From: Paracoccus ravus
GTDB lineage: Bacteria > Pseudomonadota > Alphaproteobacteria > Rhodobacterales > Rhodobacteraceae
Assembly: GCF_004522175.1 (NCBI RefSeq)
Contig: NZ_SDEB01000030.1
Coordinates: forward strand, 1-36,409
DNA: 36,409 nucleotides
Direction: 5' to 3'
Of this stretch, positions 8,261 through 16,485 are shown piece by piece; positions within the stretch are counted from its first letter, which is position 1; the number at the start of each line of letters is the position of its first letter. The notes below the pieces were generated by a model. It was not told the origin of the DNA and made no database searches. It was given only the letters and a program-made list of their open reading frames with translations. The translations under genes were made by a program, and so were the position numbers.

Positions 8261-9048
8261 ATGGCAACTGTGACATTCAACCCGTTCGTCGCCGTGGACT
8301 TTACCACTCTCGTGACCACACGCAGCATCCTCGACCGTGCGACTCTGACGAACTACGATTTCGACACGCCCGCCGGCACTGACATCGATACGGAGGGGAC
8401 CGGCTTCACCCATGATGGGTCGCGCAATCTGACCGGGGGCACATTGACCCGGATCGACATCCATATCGGCGCCGACCAGCCCGCCCTCAATGGGGGCGAC
8501 ATCAACATTTCTGGTCTGAACATCACCTCGGCCACCGATCTGGGCGCGATGGACAATGGTGCCTTCAGCCTGTTCGGCGTGGCCTTGCAGGGAAATGACA
8601 CGTTGTTGCTGGCTGGGGCGGCCGAGGTTTCGGAAGTGTAACCGAAGAGTTCAATCGTATCGCGGGCGACGCCTGGTCGATCGATCGCACCGGCACGGCC
8701 TCGATGACACTGAATGGCGGCGATGACCGACTGGATCTGGGCGGCAACACATCCGGTTCGTCATTCCTCGCGGTCGAAGTGGTGGACATGCTCAACGGCA
8801 TCGTCAATGGCGGCAACGATACGCTTGGCAGCGACGATTCAGCCACCCCAGAGGTTTCGGGCGATGTGCGCAGCTATCGTGGCGGGACGCTGAACGGCGG
8901 GAACGACATCATCACGCTCGTGAATTCCGGTCGCGCGGGGGGACGTGATGTTCCTCAACGCGCCGATCCCGGCGGGCGTCTTCACGATCACCGGCGGCAA
9001 TGACGAGATCACGGGCGGCGACGGGGACGACATCATCGGGGGCGACCA
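8261..9048 (+). pseudogene. hemolysin-type calcium-binding (RTX) protein remnant, two frameshifts
   Basis: ATG 8261 follows a strong GAGGAGA. The first frame (MATVTFNPFVAVDFTTL, through GNDTLLLAGA) ends at 8641. The protein continues in the next frame as GSVTEEFNRIAGDAWSI, MTLNGGDDRLDLGGNTSGSS, MLNGIVNGGNDTLGSDDS and LNGGNDIITLVNSGRAG. A second shift occurs at a run of six G near 8940 and gives FTITGGNDEITGGDGDDIIGG, a clear pair of RTX nonapeptides. Similarity stops at about 9048, so the 3' end, with any secretion signal for type I export, is lost. These are usually secreted Ca2+-binding proteins of very variable function. Confidence 0.7.
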
Positions 9049-9344
9049 TCTCCCGTGCCGATCGTGGTGCTGGTCAGCTTGCGGATGATCCTGCTCGAAG
9101 CTCGATCTTGATCCCCGGTTGCCCAATATTCGGGACGGCATTGGCTGCAGTCCGACCGGGTTCGGCTGGGTCCAGAAATGCCTATTTGGCGGGGTCCTGC
9201 TATTTCGGTGCCGGGGGCGAAGTGCGCCGCCGAGATCGAGACCGCCGCCGCCGCGATCCCGCGCGTGGGGGTAATCGGCTGACAAGAACTTTTGCCCAGT
9301 GCTATCATATCAATCCAGCCTCCAAATATACCGGACGTTCATCA

Positions 9345-10238
9345 ATGAAACGCGACGAACTGGGTGATCTGATCGCCTTTCTGGCGGTTTGCGAAGAGCG
9401 CAGCTTCACCCGCGCCGCCGCGCGCCTTGGCACCTCGCAATCCGCGCTGAGCCATACGGTCAAGCGGCTGGAGGAACGCATGGCATTGCGGCTTCTGACG
9501 CGAACCACCCGCAATGTCGTGCCGACCGAGGCGGGTGAGAAGCTGGCCCAGACCCTGCGCCCGGCGCTGGATGACATCGAGGCGCGGCTCGATAGCCTGA
9601 ACGCGCTTCGCGCCCGCCCCGCCGGGACCATCCGGATCACCGCAAGCCGCGACGCCGCACGCGAGATCCTGTTTCCGAAAACCCGCGAGCTGATGCTGGA
9701 ATATCCCGATATCAATGTCGAGATCTCCGTCGATCAGCGCTTTGCCGATATCGTGAGCGAACGCTTCGATGCCGGGGTGCGCTTGGGCGAAAGCGTCGAG
9801 CGGGACATGATCGCCGTCCGGATCGGCCCGGATCTGCGCATGCTGGTGGTCGGCGCGCCCGACTATCTCGACCGTCATGGCCGCCCCGAAAGACCCGATG
9901 ATCTCACCGGGCACAATTGCATCAACCTGCGCCTGCCAACGCTTGGCGGGCTCTATGCCTGGGAATTGGGCAAGGAGGATCGCGAGGTGAATGTCCGGGT
10001 CTCGGGCCAGTTCATCAGCAATGATCCCGACATGGACATCGACGCGGCCCTGGGCGGTCTGGGCCTTTGCTGCCTGCCTGACCGGCACCTTCAGCCCTGG
10101 ATCGATCAAGGCAAGCTGGTCCCCGTGCTGGAGGATTGGTGCCCGGTCTTTCCGGGATACCATCTTTATTACCCGTCGCGGCTGCAGGCCTCTCCGGCGT
10201 TTTCGCTTCTGGTCAACAAGCTGCGCTGGCGCGGATGA
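9345..10238 (+). CDS. LysR-family transcriptional regulator
   Basis: 297 codons. Residues 1-60 form the LysR winged HTH (DLIAFLAVCEERSFTRAAAR, SQSALSHTVKRLEERM, LLTRTTRNVVPTEAGE), followed by a periplasmic-binding-like effector domain from about residue 90 (GTIRITASRDAAREILFP to the end). The style, with RFDAGVRLGESVERDMIAVRIG and YLDRHGRPERPDDLTGHNCI, is that of the CrgA/DsdC-like group regulating oxidoreductases. It is complete. The usual divergent target gene is missing: upstream is 300 bases without a gene and then the RTX remnant, and downstream is the XdhC remnant. Confidence 0.9.
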   Translation: MKRDELGDLIAFLAVCEERSFTRAAARLGTSQSALSHTVKRLEERMALRLLTRTTRNVVPTEAGEKLAQTLRPALDDIEARLDSLNALRARPAGTIRITASRDAAREILFPKTRELMLEYPDINVEISVDQRFADIVSERFDAGVRLGESVERDMIAVRIGPDLRMLVVGAPDYLDRHGRPERPDDLTGHNCINLRLPTLGGLYAWELGKEDREVNVRVSGQFISNDPDMDIDAALGGLGLCCLPDRHLQPWIDQGKLVPVLEDWCPVFPGYHLYYPSRLQASPAFSLLVNKLRWRG

Positions 10239-10259
10239 GGCGAGAGTTTCCCTCTTGCG

Positions 10260-10935
10260 ATACATCTCGGCCCACGTGCGCTCCAGGACATCGGCCAGCA
10301 CCGATTGGGCAAGCGTGCGAAGATCGCGCGCCGAAGGGCGCTGCGATCCGGTCGACCTCCTGCCCTGCGTGCGGATATGGAAGGCCGGACACGCCAGCGC
10401 CCGTTTGAAAAAACTGGTTCATATGCGTGAGAACATCGTGACGGCCGTCCGGCCGAGCATCTCGGGCTCGCTGCATAGAGTACGGTCGGACAGCCCGCTT
10501 GCGCGGCAAGACGGGCGAAAAGTGCCACCTCTGCGCCCCTGCCCCGCACGATAAACCTGATCTGTGCCAGCACCGTCAGATGCAATCCCGGCCCGTCTGC
10601 CGCGATCCCCTCGCGACAAATGATGAGCCGCGCATTCTGCCGTCGCGACAGGCCGGCAAATGCGCGGCCATTCGGGCCCCGGACGGGGTTCGGCATAATC
10701 GGATATCGAGCCGGCCGCCACGATGCAGCTGGATGTCGGCAAAAAGTGCACCATGAGCGTTACGAAAGTTCTCGCTCCGACCCCGCGCCATCACCCGGGC
10801 CGCCAAACAAGATCCCGTCCGAGACAGCCCAGATTGCCGCAATGCACCGTTCCGTCGATGAGCTTCGCTGCTCCGTCCGGGCGATAGGACGCCCCCATAT
10901 TGCCGGAGATGACCGCCATCGCGATGTCCGGATCA
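10260..10935 (-). pseudogene. XdhC/CoxI-family protein remnant
   Basis: Several broken frames together follow an XdhC-like protein. The N-terminal part reads DIAMAVISGNMGASYRPDGA and KLIDGTVHCGNLGCLG, matching the XdhC_CoxI pattern of (T)xGSxxRxxGa.MlI(d).dG...GxlsgGClE. Then come GGRLDIRL and LAQIRFIVRGRGAEVALFA plus RLAAQAGCPTVLYAASPEML, matching the C-terminal Rossmann domain. At least three frame changes are needed. XdhC inserts sulfurated molybdenum cofactor into xanthine dehydrogenase-type enzymes, and no such enzyme is in the window. The 5' end is joined to a PQQ sugar dehydrogenase tail. Boundaries are approximate. Confidence 0.55.
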
Positions 10936-11185
10936 GGCGCATCAGCGCGCCATTTCCGGCATCGGTCAGCACCATGATGGCACCATCCGCGGCGATGTCG
11001 ACATCCCCGAATGCGCGCCTCCCCCAAGCAGATAGCGCGGCCCATCGACAAGCCGAGTGGCGTCAAGATCGGACCGAACCAGCGCCAGCCCCTTCAACGC
11101 CGCGATCAGCGCGTCACCCTGCCCGTCCGCAAGCAACTTCCCCGGGTAGAAGGCCAGCCCGCTCGGGGCAATGACCGGCCCCGGG
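10936..11185 (-). pseudogene. PQQ-dependent aldose dehydrogenase (YliI/Asd-like) C-terminal fragment
   Basis: The minus strand reads PVIAPSGLAFYPGKLL, DALIAALKGLALVRSDLDATRLV and DGPRYLLGG, then after a one-base shift DVDIAADGAIMVLTDAGNGALMRLIR. This is the last beta-propeller blade and C-terminus of soluble aldose sugar dehydrogenases (P.iapSGlafY.gd.f..w.gdLlvgaL.gqaLvRL...dvr.gpDGaiYvltD...G.l.Rl). The preceding 250 or so residues and the signal peptide are absent. It reads directly into the XdhC remnant. It is not related by position to the intact PQQ-type dehydrogenase at 26636. Confidence 0.55.
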
Positions 11186-11231
11186 ACGGTTCAGTCCGTC
11201 CGGCCGAACGCAACGTCACTTCGTTGAACGC

Positions 11232-11246
11232 TAGACGACCGGTCTA
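11232..11246. promoter_or_regulatory. probable operator of the TetR-family gene
   Basis: TAGAC and GTCTA form an inverted repeat around GACCG, and GACCGGTC inside it is itself an 8-bp palindrome. The site lies 20 bases upstream of the TetR start codon, where autoregulatory operators of NemR/AcuR-type repressors usually sit. Confidence 0.5.
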
Positions 11247-11265
11247 TTCTTGTTATGCGGGCACG

Positions 11266-11868
11266 ATGAAAAAGCAGACCAAGGCCGATATCACCCGAGA
11301 GCGGATCATGACCGCAGGACGTGACCTGGTTCTCAGGGACGGCTTTCTGGGCATGGGCCTTTCCAGGCTATTGGCTGTGAGCCATGTGCCGAAGGGGTCA
11401 TTCTACCACTACTTTGCGTCAAAGGAGGCCTTCGGCTGTGCCCTGCTGACGCGGTATGTGGACGACTATCTGACGCGCCTCGATGAGGCATGTCTCAGCT
11501 GCGGCAATGCCCGCGAAAAGCTGGATGCGTTCTGGAACCTATGGCTCGCTGACAATCGGCTTGAGGCTCATGCCAGCAAATGCCTCGTCGTGAAACTTGG
11601 CGCGGAGGTGGCGGACCTTTCCGAAGACATGCGCCAGATCCTCGATAAGGGCGTCGCGCAACTGACGGGGCGGCTTGCCGCGTTGCTGCGCGAAGGCGGT
11701 GAAGATGGCTCCGTCCGACGTCTCGGCGATCCCGACGGCATGGCGCAGCTCATCTACGCTCAATGGCTGGGGGCGTCGATATTGGCCAAGCTTTCGCGCA
11801 GTGATGTTCCGCTGCGCGCGGCGATGGCGGATAGCGAGGTCCGCCTCGCTCCAACTGACAACACTTGA
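11266..11868 (+). CDS. TetR/AcrR-family repressor (AcuR/NemR-like)
   Basis: 200 codons from ATG 11266. The N-terminal HTH reads TRERIMTAGRDLVLRDGFLGMGLSRLLAV and then VPKGSFYHYFASKEAFGCAL, the typical TetR recognition helix with KGSFYHYF. The C-terminal part (residues 60-200) contains NARRKLD-like and CLVVKLGAEVADLSEDMRQI segments seen in AcuR/NemR-type repressors that sense electrophiles or acrylate and control MDR-family reductases. The MDR reductase gene starts 11 bases after the stop, so the two are likely one operon controlled by the palindrome at 11232-11246. The open frame extends upstream but that part belongs to the opposite-strand remnant. Confidence 0.88.
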   Translation: MKKQTKADITRERIMTAGRDLVLRDGFLGMGLSRLLAVSHVPKGSFYHYFASKEAFGCALLTRYVDDYLTRLDEACLSCGNAREKLDAFWNLWLADNRLEAHASKCLVVKLGAEVADLSEDMRQILDKGVAQLTGRLAALLREGGEDGSVRRLGDPDGMAQLIYAQWLGASILAKLSRSDVPLRAAMADSEVRLAPTDNT

Positions 11869-11879
11869 AAGAGAATAGA

Positions 11880-12860
11880 ATGCGTGCAGCAATTCATAAT
11901 CAATTTGGCGATCCTGCGGCCGTGATGGAATTTGCCGAGGTCCCCGCGCCGGTGGCGGCCAAAGGCGAAGTGCTGATCAGGACAATCCTGTCGCCGATCC
12001 ACAACCATGACCTTTGGACGATCCGGGGCGAGTATGGCTACAAGCCCAGCCTTCCCGGTGCGATTGGCGGCACCGAGGCAGTCGGTATCGTCGAAGCCGT
12101 GGGTGAAGGTGTTGACAGCAGCCTCATCGGCGCCCGGATCGCCGTCGCTGCGGTCCACGGCACTTGGGCGGAACGCTTCGTCGCACCGGCCGCGACCATC
12201 GTGCCCTTGCCGGAAGGCATTCCGGACGAACTGGGCGCCCAGTTGATCGCCATGCCCTTCAGCGCAATCGCACTTCTAGAGTTCGTTCAGGCCGAGGCGG
12301 GCGATTGGGTCATTCAGACGGCAGCGAATGGCGCGGTCGGCAAGATCATGGTGAGCCTCGCGAAGGAGCGTGGGCTCAAGCTCTTGAACCTGGTCCGCAG
12401 GAAGGCGGCGGCAGAGGAACTGACGGCGCTTGGCGTCGAAAACGTCCTGTCCACCGACGAACCGGGATGGAAGGAAAAGGCCCGCGAGATCATCGGGGAA
12501 AAGGGTGCCGTCACCGCCATCGATTCCGTCGGAGGCGCGATTGCGCTGGATCTGACCGATCTTCTTGGGCGGAACGGTGAATTGATCAGCTTTGGGACCT
12601 CGACAGGGGAATTGCTGCAGCTCTCGACCCATGAACTGATCACCAAACATCTGAAAATCAGGGGTTTCTGGGCCGCGCTCATTTTCGAGGAGATGAGCGC
12701 CGAAACCCAGATCCGTCTGTTGACGGAACTGGTGACCCTCGCTGCAAAAGGCGCGTTGCGGCTCGAGACCGGTGGCATATATCCCTTGGAACAGGTGCGC
12801 GAGGCCATGATGGCCGCCCAGACCAGCGGCCGCGCCGGGAAGATCATGCTTCGTCCCTGA
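11880..12860 (+). CDS. zinc-independent MDR-family alcohol/enoyl reductase
   Basis: 326 codons from ATG 11880, with GAAAGAG as ribosome binding site. A GroES-like domain (residues 1-120, with HNHDLWTIRGEYGYKPSLPGAIG then GTEAVGIVEAVG) precedes a Rossmann domain with AANGAVGKIMVSLAKERG. The HNxxDlw..rG.Y segment resembles the 2-enoyl thioester reductase (ETR/MECR) subgroup; the cysteine cluster of zinc alcohol dehydrogenases is absent. It probably reduces an activated C=C or C=O bond with NADPH. Located 11 bases after an AcuR/NemR-like repressor, it may detoxify reactive carbonyls. The specific substrate cannot be read from the sequence. Confidence 0.85.
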   Translation: MRAAIHNQFGDPAAVMEFAEVPAPVAAKGEVLIRTILSPIHNHDLWTIRGEYGYKPSLPGAIGGTEAVGIVEAVGEGVDSSLIGARIAVAAVHGTWAERFVAPAATIVPLPEGIPDELGAQLIAMPFSAIALLEFVQAEAGDWVIQTAANGAVGKIMVSLAKERGLKLLNLVRRKAAAEELTALGVENVLSTDEPGWKEKAREIIGEKGAVTAIDSVGGAIALDLTDLLGRNGELISFGTSTGELLQLSTHELITKHLKIRGFWAALIFEEMSAETQIRLLTELVTLAAKGALRLETGGIYPLEQVREAMMAAQTSGRAGKIMLRP

Positions 12861-13082
12861 CGACGCCATTGCATCAGGTCTGGCGGGGATCGCCCGGTTC
12901 CCGCCGAAGGATGCATTTCAGACCCATACCCGCTTGCGCAGCCTCTGCTTCGATGCCGCCGCGTATTGCAGCGACCGGACCACTCGCACCTTCCTGGGCG
13001 AGGTCGTTCCGCGGACGGCGGCGCGATCGTTCACCCTTTGATCGGCTTCCAATGCCGGTCACAACCTCAAGGAGCCTATCGG

Positions 13083-13391
13083 ATGTCCGCCTATTTCATC
13101 ATCAGCTACGACATCGTCGATTTCGAGGAGTTCCAGAATTACCCGCCGAAGGTCTGGGATCTGCTTCAGCGTCACGGGGGCGAGCTGCTGGCCTCGGACA
13201 TGGAGGCGCAGGCCATCGAAGGGGATCGCAAGATGATGCATGCCATCATCCGCTTCCCGAGCCGGGAACAGGCCCTCGCCTGCTTCAACAGCGACGAATA
13301 CCAGAACCAGATCATGCAGCATCGCCACAATTCGACCACCGACGCGCGGGTCGTTCTGGTTCAGGGGTTCGATCCCGAAACGGTGGCATGA
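13083..13391 (+). CDS. DUF1330-family protein
   Basis: 102 codons from ATG 13083 with AAGGAG as ribosome binding site. MSAYFIISYDIVDFEEFQNY, GGELLASDMEAQAIEG, IIRFPSREQALACFNSDEYQ and TDARVVLVQGF follow the dimeric ferredoxin-like DUF1330 pattern (Y.i..y.v.D...y..Y...v...i..yGG..la.......leG......vii.FPs.eaA..wy.sd.Y). Function is unknown; such proteins often sit beside MDR reductases and TetR regulators, as here. The 222 bases between it and the reductase hold a short open stretch (FPPKDAFQTHTRLRSLCF) that I do not recognise. Confidence 0.85.
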   Translation: MSAYFIISYDIVDFEEFQNYPPKVWDLLQRHGGELLASDMEAQAIEGDRKMMHAIIRFPSREQALACFNSDEYQNQIMQHRHNSTTDARVVLVQGFDPETVA

Positions 13392-13406
13392 GGACTGCTT
13401 GAAAGA

Positions 13407-13460
13407 GGGTGTTTTTGCAGCACCCGCTTTCCGCATCCCGCGACTGCGAAAAAGCAGTCG
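13407..13460 (+). terminator. two hairpins downstream of the DUF1330 gene
   Basis: GGGTG (13407-13411) pairs with CACCC (13421-13425), and CGACTGC (13441-13447) pairs with GCAGTCG (13454-13460) around the loop GAAAAA. They begin 16 bases after the DUF1330 stop. Neither is followed by a strong T-run, so termination is possible but not proven. They lie just outside the IS256 left end. Confidence 0.35.
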
Positions 13461-13822
13461 GCCGTCAGGTTGCTTGCGCCTGTCTGGGTCACGTCCGTCA
13501 AGCTGGTGTAAATTCCCTGATGGCCTGAGGGCATGATCAGGCGGCTTTTGTGGTTATGCTGAGAATGGGGTCGATTTCCTCCTTGTCGATCTGGGCGAAG
13601 GCCTCGACCATCATGTAGCGGCTCGAGGTCTGCCATTCGTCGTTGGCTTCGAACAGCACGGCACCGATCAGGCGCATGATAGATGCCTCGTTCGGGAAGA
13701 TCCCGACGACATCGGCGCGCCGCTTCACCTCCTTGTTCAGGCGTTCGATGGGGTTCGTGGAGTGTAGCTTGGTGCGGTGCTGTCGCGGGAAGGACATATA
13801 GGCCAGCACGTCATGCTCGCTC

Positions 13823-13861
13823 CTCGCCATGGTCACTCGAACCCGTGGCGTTCTCATGGCT
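13823..13861. repeat. 39-bp in-frame insert in the IS256 transposase
   Basis: Adds about 13 codons (AMRTPRVRVTMA region) between LADLMD and SEHDVLAYM, which are adjacent in normal IS256 transposases. It has outer arms GCCATG (13826-13831) and CATGGC (13855-13860) and inner arms GAAC and GTTC around CCGTGGC. Confidence 0.5.
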
Positions 13862-14310
13862 CGATCCATGAGATCGGCCAGCTTCGGCCAACGCGGGCGC
13901 AGCTGTTCGGACACCTTGCGCCAGGTTTCGCCCGCATGGGCGCGGTCGGGCTGGTCGAAGGCCTGCCGGATCGCGGCGGCAACGACGGTGTGCTGGCCGC
14001 GCGAGACATGCGCGAGGGCGTTCCTGATGCAGTGAACGCGGCACCGCTGCCATGTGGCCTCAAACACGCGGGCGATGGCGGCCTTGAGGCCGGTATGGGC
14101 ATCACTGATCACCAGCCTGACCCCGCCAAGGCCTCGGGCACGCAATGAGCGCAAGAACTCAGTCCAGAACGTCTCGGCTTCGGACGGGCCGATCGCCAGA
14201 CCAATGATTTCGCGGCGGCCCTCGGTGTTCGCGGCCACGGCGATTATCGCCGCGACCGGCACGATCCGGCCACCCTGGCGCACCTTGAGGTAGGTGGCGT
14301 CCAGCCAGAG

Positions 14311-14352
14311 TGAGCCATCGACGGCGCCATCGGTCCGAGCCCGATGGCGAAC
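14311..14352. repeat. 42-bp insert with hairpin in the IS256 transposase
   Basis: Replaces one codon between GEWP and LWLDATYLK, a net in-frame gain of 39 bases (13 codons). GCCATCGG (14326-14333) pairs with CCGATGGC (14341-14348) around a 7-base loop. Confidence 0.6.
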
Positions 14353-14403
14353 GGGCCATTCGCCGGTCAATGGGTGGTTCAAGAACTCGCCGACGCGCTC
14401 GTC

Positions 14404-14452
14404 ATTCGCCGGGAAAACGATCCCCCGGATCGTTTTCTGGCCTGGCTCATTC
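14404..14452. repeat. 49-bp insert with hairpin in the IS256 transposase
   Basis: Lies between KLCK and DERVGEFLN, where the family has two codons; it adds about 43 bases and shifts the frame. AAAACGATCC (14414-14423) pairs with GGATCGTTTT (14427-14436) around CCC. Confidence 0.65.
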
Positions 14453-14661
14453 CTTGCACAGCTTCGAGACGGTGCTCTTCGAGATGCCGCTCAGCCCCAC
14501 CGCCTGCACCAGTTCGTCGACGCGACGGGTGGAGACGCCGCCGATCCAGGCCTCCTGTATGACGGCGACCAAGGCCTGCTCCGATGTCTTGCGGGCCTCA
14601 AGGAAGCCCGGAAAGTAGCTGCCCTGCCGCAACTTCGGCACCCGCAGGTTCAGCGTGCCCA

Positions 14662-14695
14662 AACGGGTATCGAGAGCGCGCTCTCGATACCCGTT
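14662..14695. repeat. 34-bp perfect palindrome in the IS256 transposase
   Basis: AACGGGTATCGAGAGCG (14662-14678) is followed directly by its exact reverse complement (14679-14695). It falls on codons for GYRERALDTR, which are normal for the family, so it is not an insertion. The homologous stretch at 17753-17785 is less symmetric. Confidence 0.85.
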
Positions 14696-14757
14696 GCCCA
14701 AGTCGTGCGTTCGCCGCTGCGCTCATGGCGGCCAGCGCCGATGATGCCTTCCACATC

Positions 14758-14804
14758 ATTCTTCACTACGATCGATCCACTGGATCGATCGCTTCACGCT
14801 CGAA
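14758..14804. repeat. 47-bp insert with hairpin in the IS256 transposase
   Basis: Lies between LIME and DVEGIIGAG, where about one codon is expected, and brings in stop codons. CGATCGATCC (14769-14778) pairs with GGATCGATCG (14782-14791) around ACT. Confidence 0.65.
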
Positions 14805-15053
14805 TTCCATGATCAGTTGCAGCACCGCTTCGGCAATGCCGCGCAGGAAGTCATCCTGATCGTGCTTGGCCAGAAGCTCGGACAGGTCCATGTTCGTCTT
14901 GGTCATCGGGGTCTCCGTAAGGTCCGTGGTTGAAGTCGCCAAACTCCACCCCGAACATACACCTCGATGGCCACCTGGGATCACACCGCCGATGGCCGCG
15001 AAATTACACCAGCTCCTCGGACGCTACCGCCGACGGCCGACCCCGATTTACGG

Positions 15054-15907
15054 CTTGCCCAGACCGATATCGGTGCTGGGATAGACCTTGAAGGTGGCGA
15101 GGTGGCGCTACAACTTGTGCAGGGCCTGTGGCAGCCTCCATTCAACCGCGAATGCCCAGAGCTCGCCTGCTCCCTGGAGTCGGTATAAAGATTATAGACC
15201 CAAGGGCTCATGCCCACATCCGAGACCGTGGTTTCATCCAGATTCCGGCGCGGCGCATGTTGCTCCATCGCCTTGAAGTGGATCTTCTATTCCATCCAGC
15301 GGATGGCCATCAGATTGTTCTCGGAATAGATGAAGACGGCATCGCGACGTGATTATCCGTCATCCGCAAGAATGAAGGAGGACTGGTCGATCCCGTCGAT
15401 ATAGCGCTCGCTCGGGATTGAGCCGGACGCACCGGCCAGCGCCAGTGAGGTATTGAAGAAGTCCGTCAGATCGAAAAGCCCATCGCTTTCACGACCGGAC
15501 GCGATCATGCCGCGCCAATAGGCGATGCCGGGCACGCGCACGCCACCTTCCCAGGTCGTTCCCTTGCCGCCACGCCAGGGCTGGAAGCCATTGTCGGGGT
15601 AGAGACGCTCGTCTAATAGCTTGTACATGTCGCTGATGACCGACAGGATGCCGTAGTACTCGTCGAAACCGACTTCATGGGGCCGCGAGCCCTCGGCCTC
15701 GCCCAGATGCCATTTCCCCGAAAGCGCCGTCCGGTATCCGGCACCCGACAGCAGACCGGGCAGAGTGGCTTCGATGCGCCAGGGGTTCGTCGTTGGGTTT
15801 TCGCCGGACAGCGTCGGGCGGGTCAGACCGCTGCTGGTGGCCGAAACGTTCGGGAATGGTTTGCGGCCCGCAACCAGTTCGCCATAATGTTCGGCGAGCG
15901 TTTCGAC
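15054..15907 (-). pseudogene. arylsulfatase, 5' truncated with two in-frame stops
   Basis: One continuous frame reads VETLAEHYGELVAGRKPFPN, then NPWRIEATLPGLLSGAGYRTALSG in parts, KWHLGEAEGSRPHEVGFDEYYG, GGKGTTWEGGVRVPGIAYW, DLTDFFNTSLALAGASG and RYIDGIDQSSFILADDG. A TAA at 15353 and a TAG near 15293 (WME, stop, KIHFKAMEQ, where Trp is usual) interrupt it, and it resumes as SPWVYNLYTDSREQ before decaying. The KWHLG and EGGVRVP motifs are typical of sulfatases acting on sulfate esters. The N-terminal half with the formylglycine C/SxPxR motif is missing, cut by the GIY-YIG remnant. The enzyme would normally be periplasmic. Confidence 0.75.
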
Positions 15908-15909
15908 GC

Positions 15910-16385
15910 TTGAGTATCTGAAACCGCATGGACCGGGCCAGATACACGAAGTTCAGGACACTCCCTCACCCATCCGAGCGCCGCAGCTTTTTCTGGTGTC
16001 GCCTTCCTCAGCTTACCGTCACGGGACTGATAATAACCGCACCCCGTCACATCGAACCCCGGCTTGTGGTTCGACAAGGTGAAGTAATCCGGATGCCGAC
16101 CCCAATCGACCTCCTTCTGCATTGCGGCCTCGTCCTCAGCGACCTCCTTGCGGTTCGCAAAGCAGGAAAGCACCTCCTTGGAGAACCGATGCCCGCTGCC
16201 ACGGCCTCCTTCATCGGCCCCGAGGACGACAGATATGGGTCAGTCTTAGGGTGCTTCTTCGTCGTCCTGACGCCTGTATACAGTTTTGGGCCTTCTCCCG
16301 GCGTAATGCGGCGCAGAAGGTATGTGTAGTGGAAACGGCCATCTGTCCCGGCAAAGATGAGCGGGGCGGGGGTGGTGATGTTCAT
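15910..16385 (-). pseudogene. GIY-YIG-like nuclease fragment, frameshifted
   Basis: From ATG 16385 the frame reads MNITTPAPLIFAGTDGRFHY, TYLLRRITPGEGPKLYTGVR and KHPKTDPYLSSSGPMKEAV. A missing base near 16190 moves it to the next frame: FSKEVLSCFANRKEVAEDEA, MQKEVDWGRHPDYFTLSN and GFDVTGCGYYQSRDGKL. The pair YTYLL and LYTG at the start resembles the GIY-YIG layout (family inference), and the later part is the conserved tail of related phage and plasmid proteins. Its 3' end merges into the arylsulfatase. It lies beside int and xis remnants, so it was probably cargo of the integrative element. Confidence 0.5.
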
Positions 16386-16485
16386 GCGGGATCTCGGCAA
16401 TAGAAAAGGCGCAGCTTGCCTTATAAGCTGCGCCATCGGTTGATCCAAAGCATTGATTTAGCGGGCTATGTTGCCAGTTCACGGT

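Larger units (their letters stand above)
13537..14906 (-). pseudogene. IS256-family transposase, disrupted
   Basis: The gene starts at ATG 14906 (MTKTNMDLSELLAKHDQDDF) and ends at TGA 13537. It covers the usual parts: RERALDTRLGTLNLRVPKLR, GGVSTRRVDELVQAVGLSGI, SLWLDATYLKVRQGG with the first catalytic Asp, RLVISDAHTGLKAAIARVF with the second Asp, the CRVH and HTVVAAAIRQAF region, and STNPIERLNKEVKRRADVVG with the Glu. It is broken by insertions at 13823-13861, 14311-14352, 14404-14452 and 14758-14804 and by a one-base loss near 14700 (TTW to GNGYRE). Removing about 165 inserted bases restores about 401 codons, the normal length. DDE residues themselves are intact. Confidence 0.88.
13501..15014 (-). 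mobile_element. IS256-family insertion sequence, enlarged and inactive
   Basis: Both ends carry AGCTGGTGTAA followed by similar sequence (A/T, TTC, C/G): at 13501 on the plus strand and at 15014 on the minus strand, giving terminal inverted repeats of about 17 bases with two mismatches. Between them is one minus-strand IS256-type transposase gene. The element is 1514 bases, against about 1.3 kb for typical relatives; the excess is explained by four short insertions in the gene. The eight bases flanking each end are not the same, so no target duplication is visible. This points to later rearrangement or an old insertion. Confidence 0.8.

Noticed and set aside
13501..15014. CRISPR-like array from repeated hairpins
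   Set aside because: The hairpins differ in sequence and spacing and lie inside transposase codons; there are no regular direct repeats with spacers, and no cas genes.
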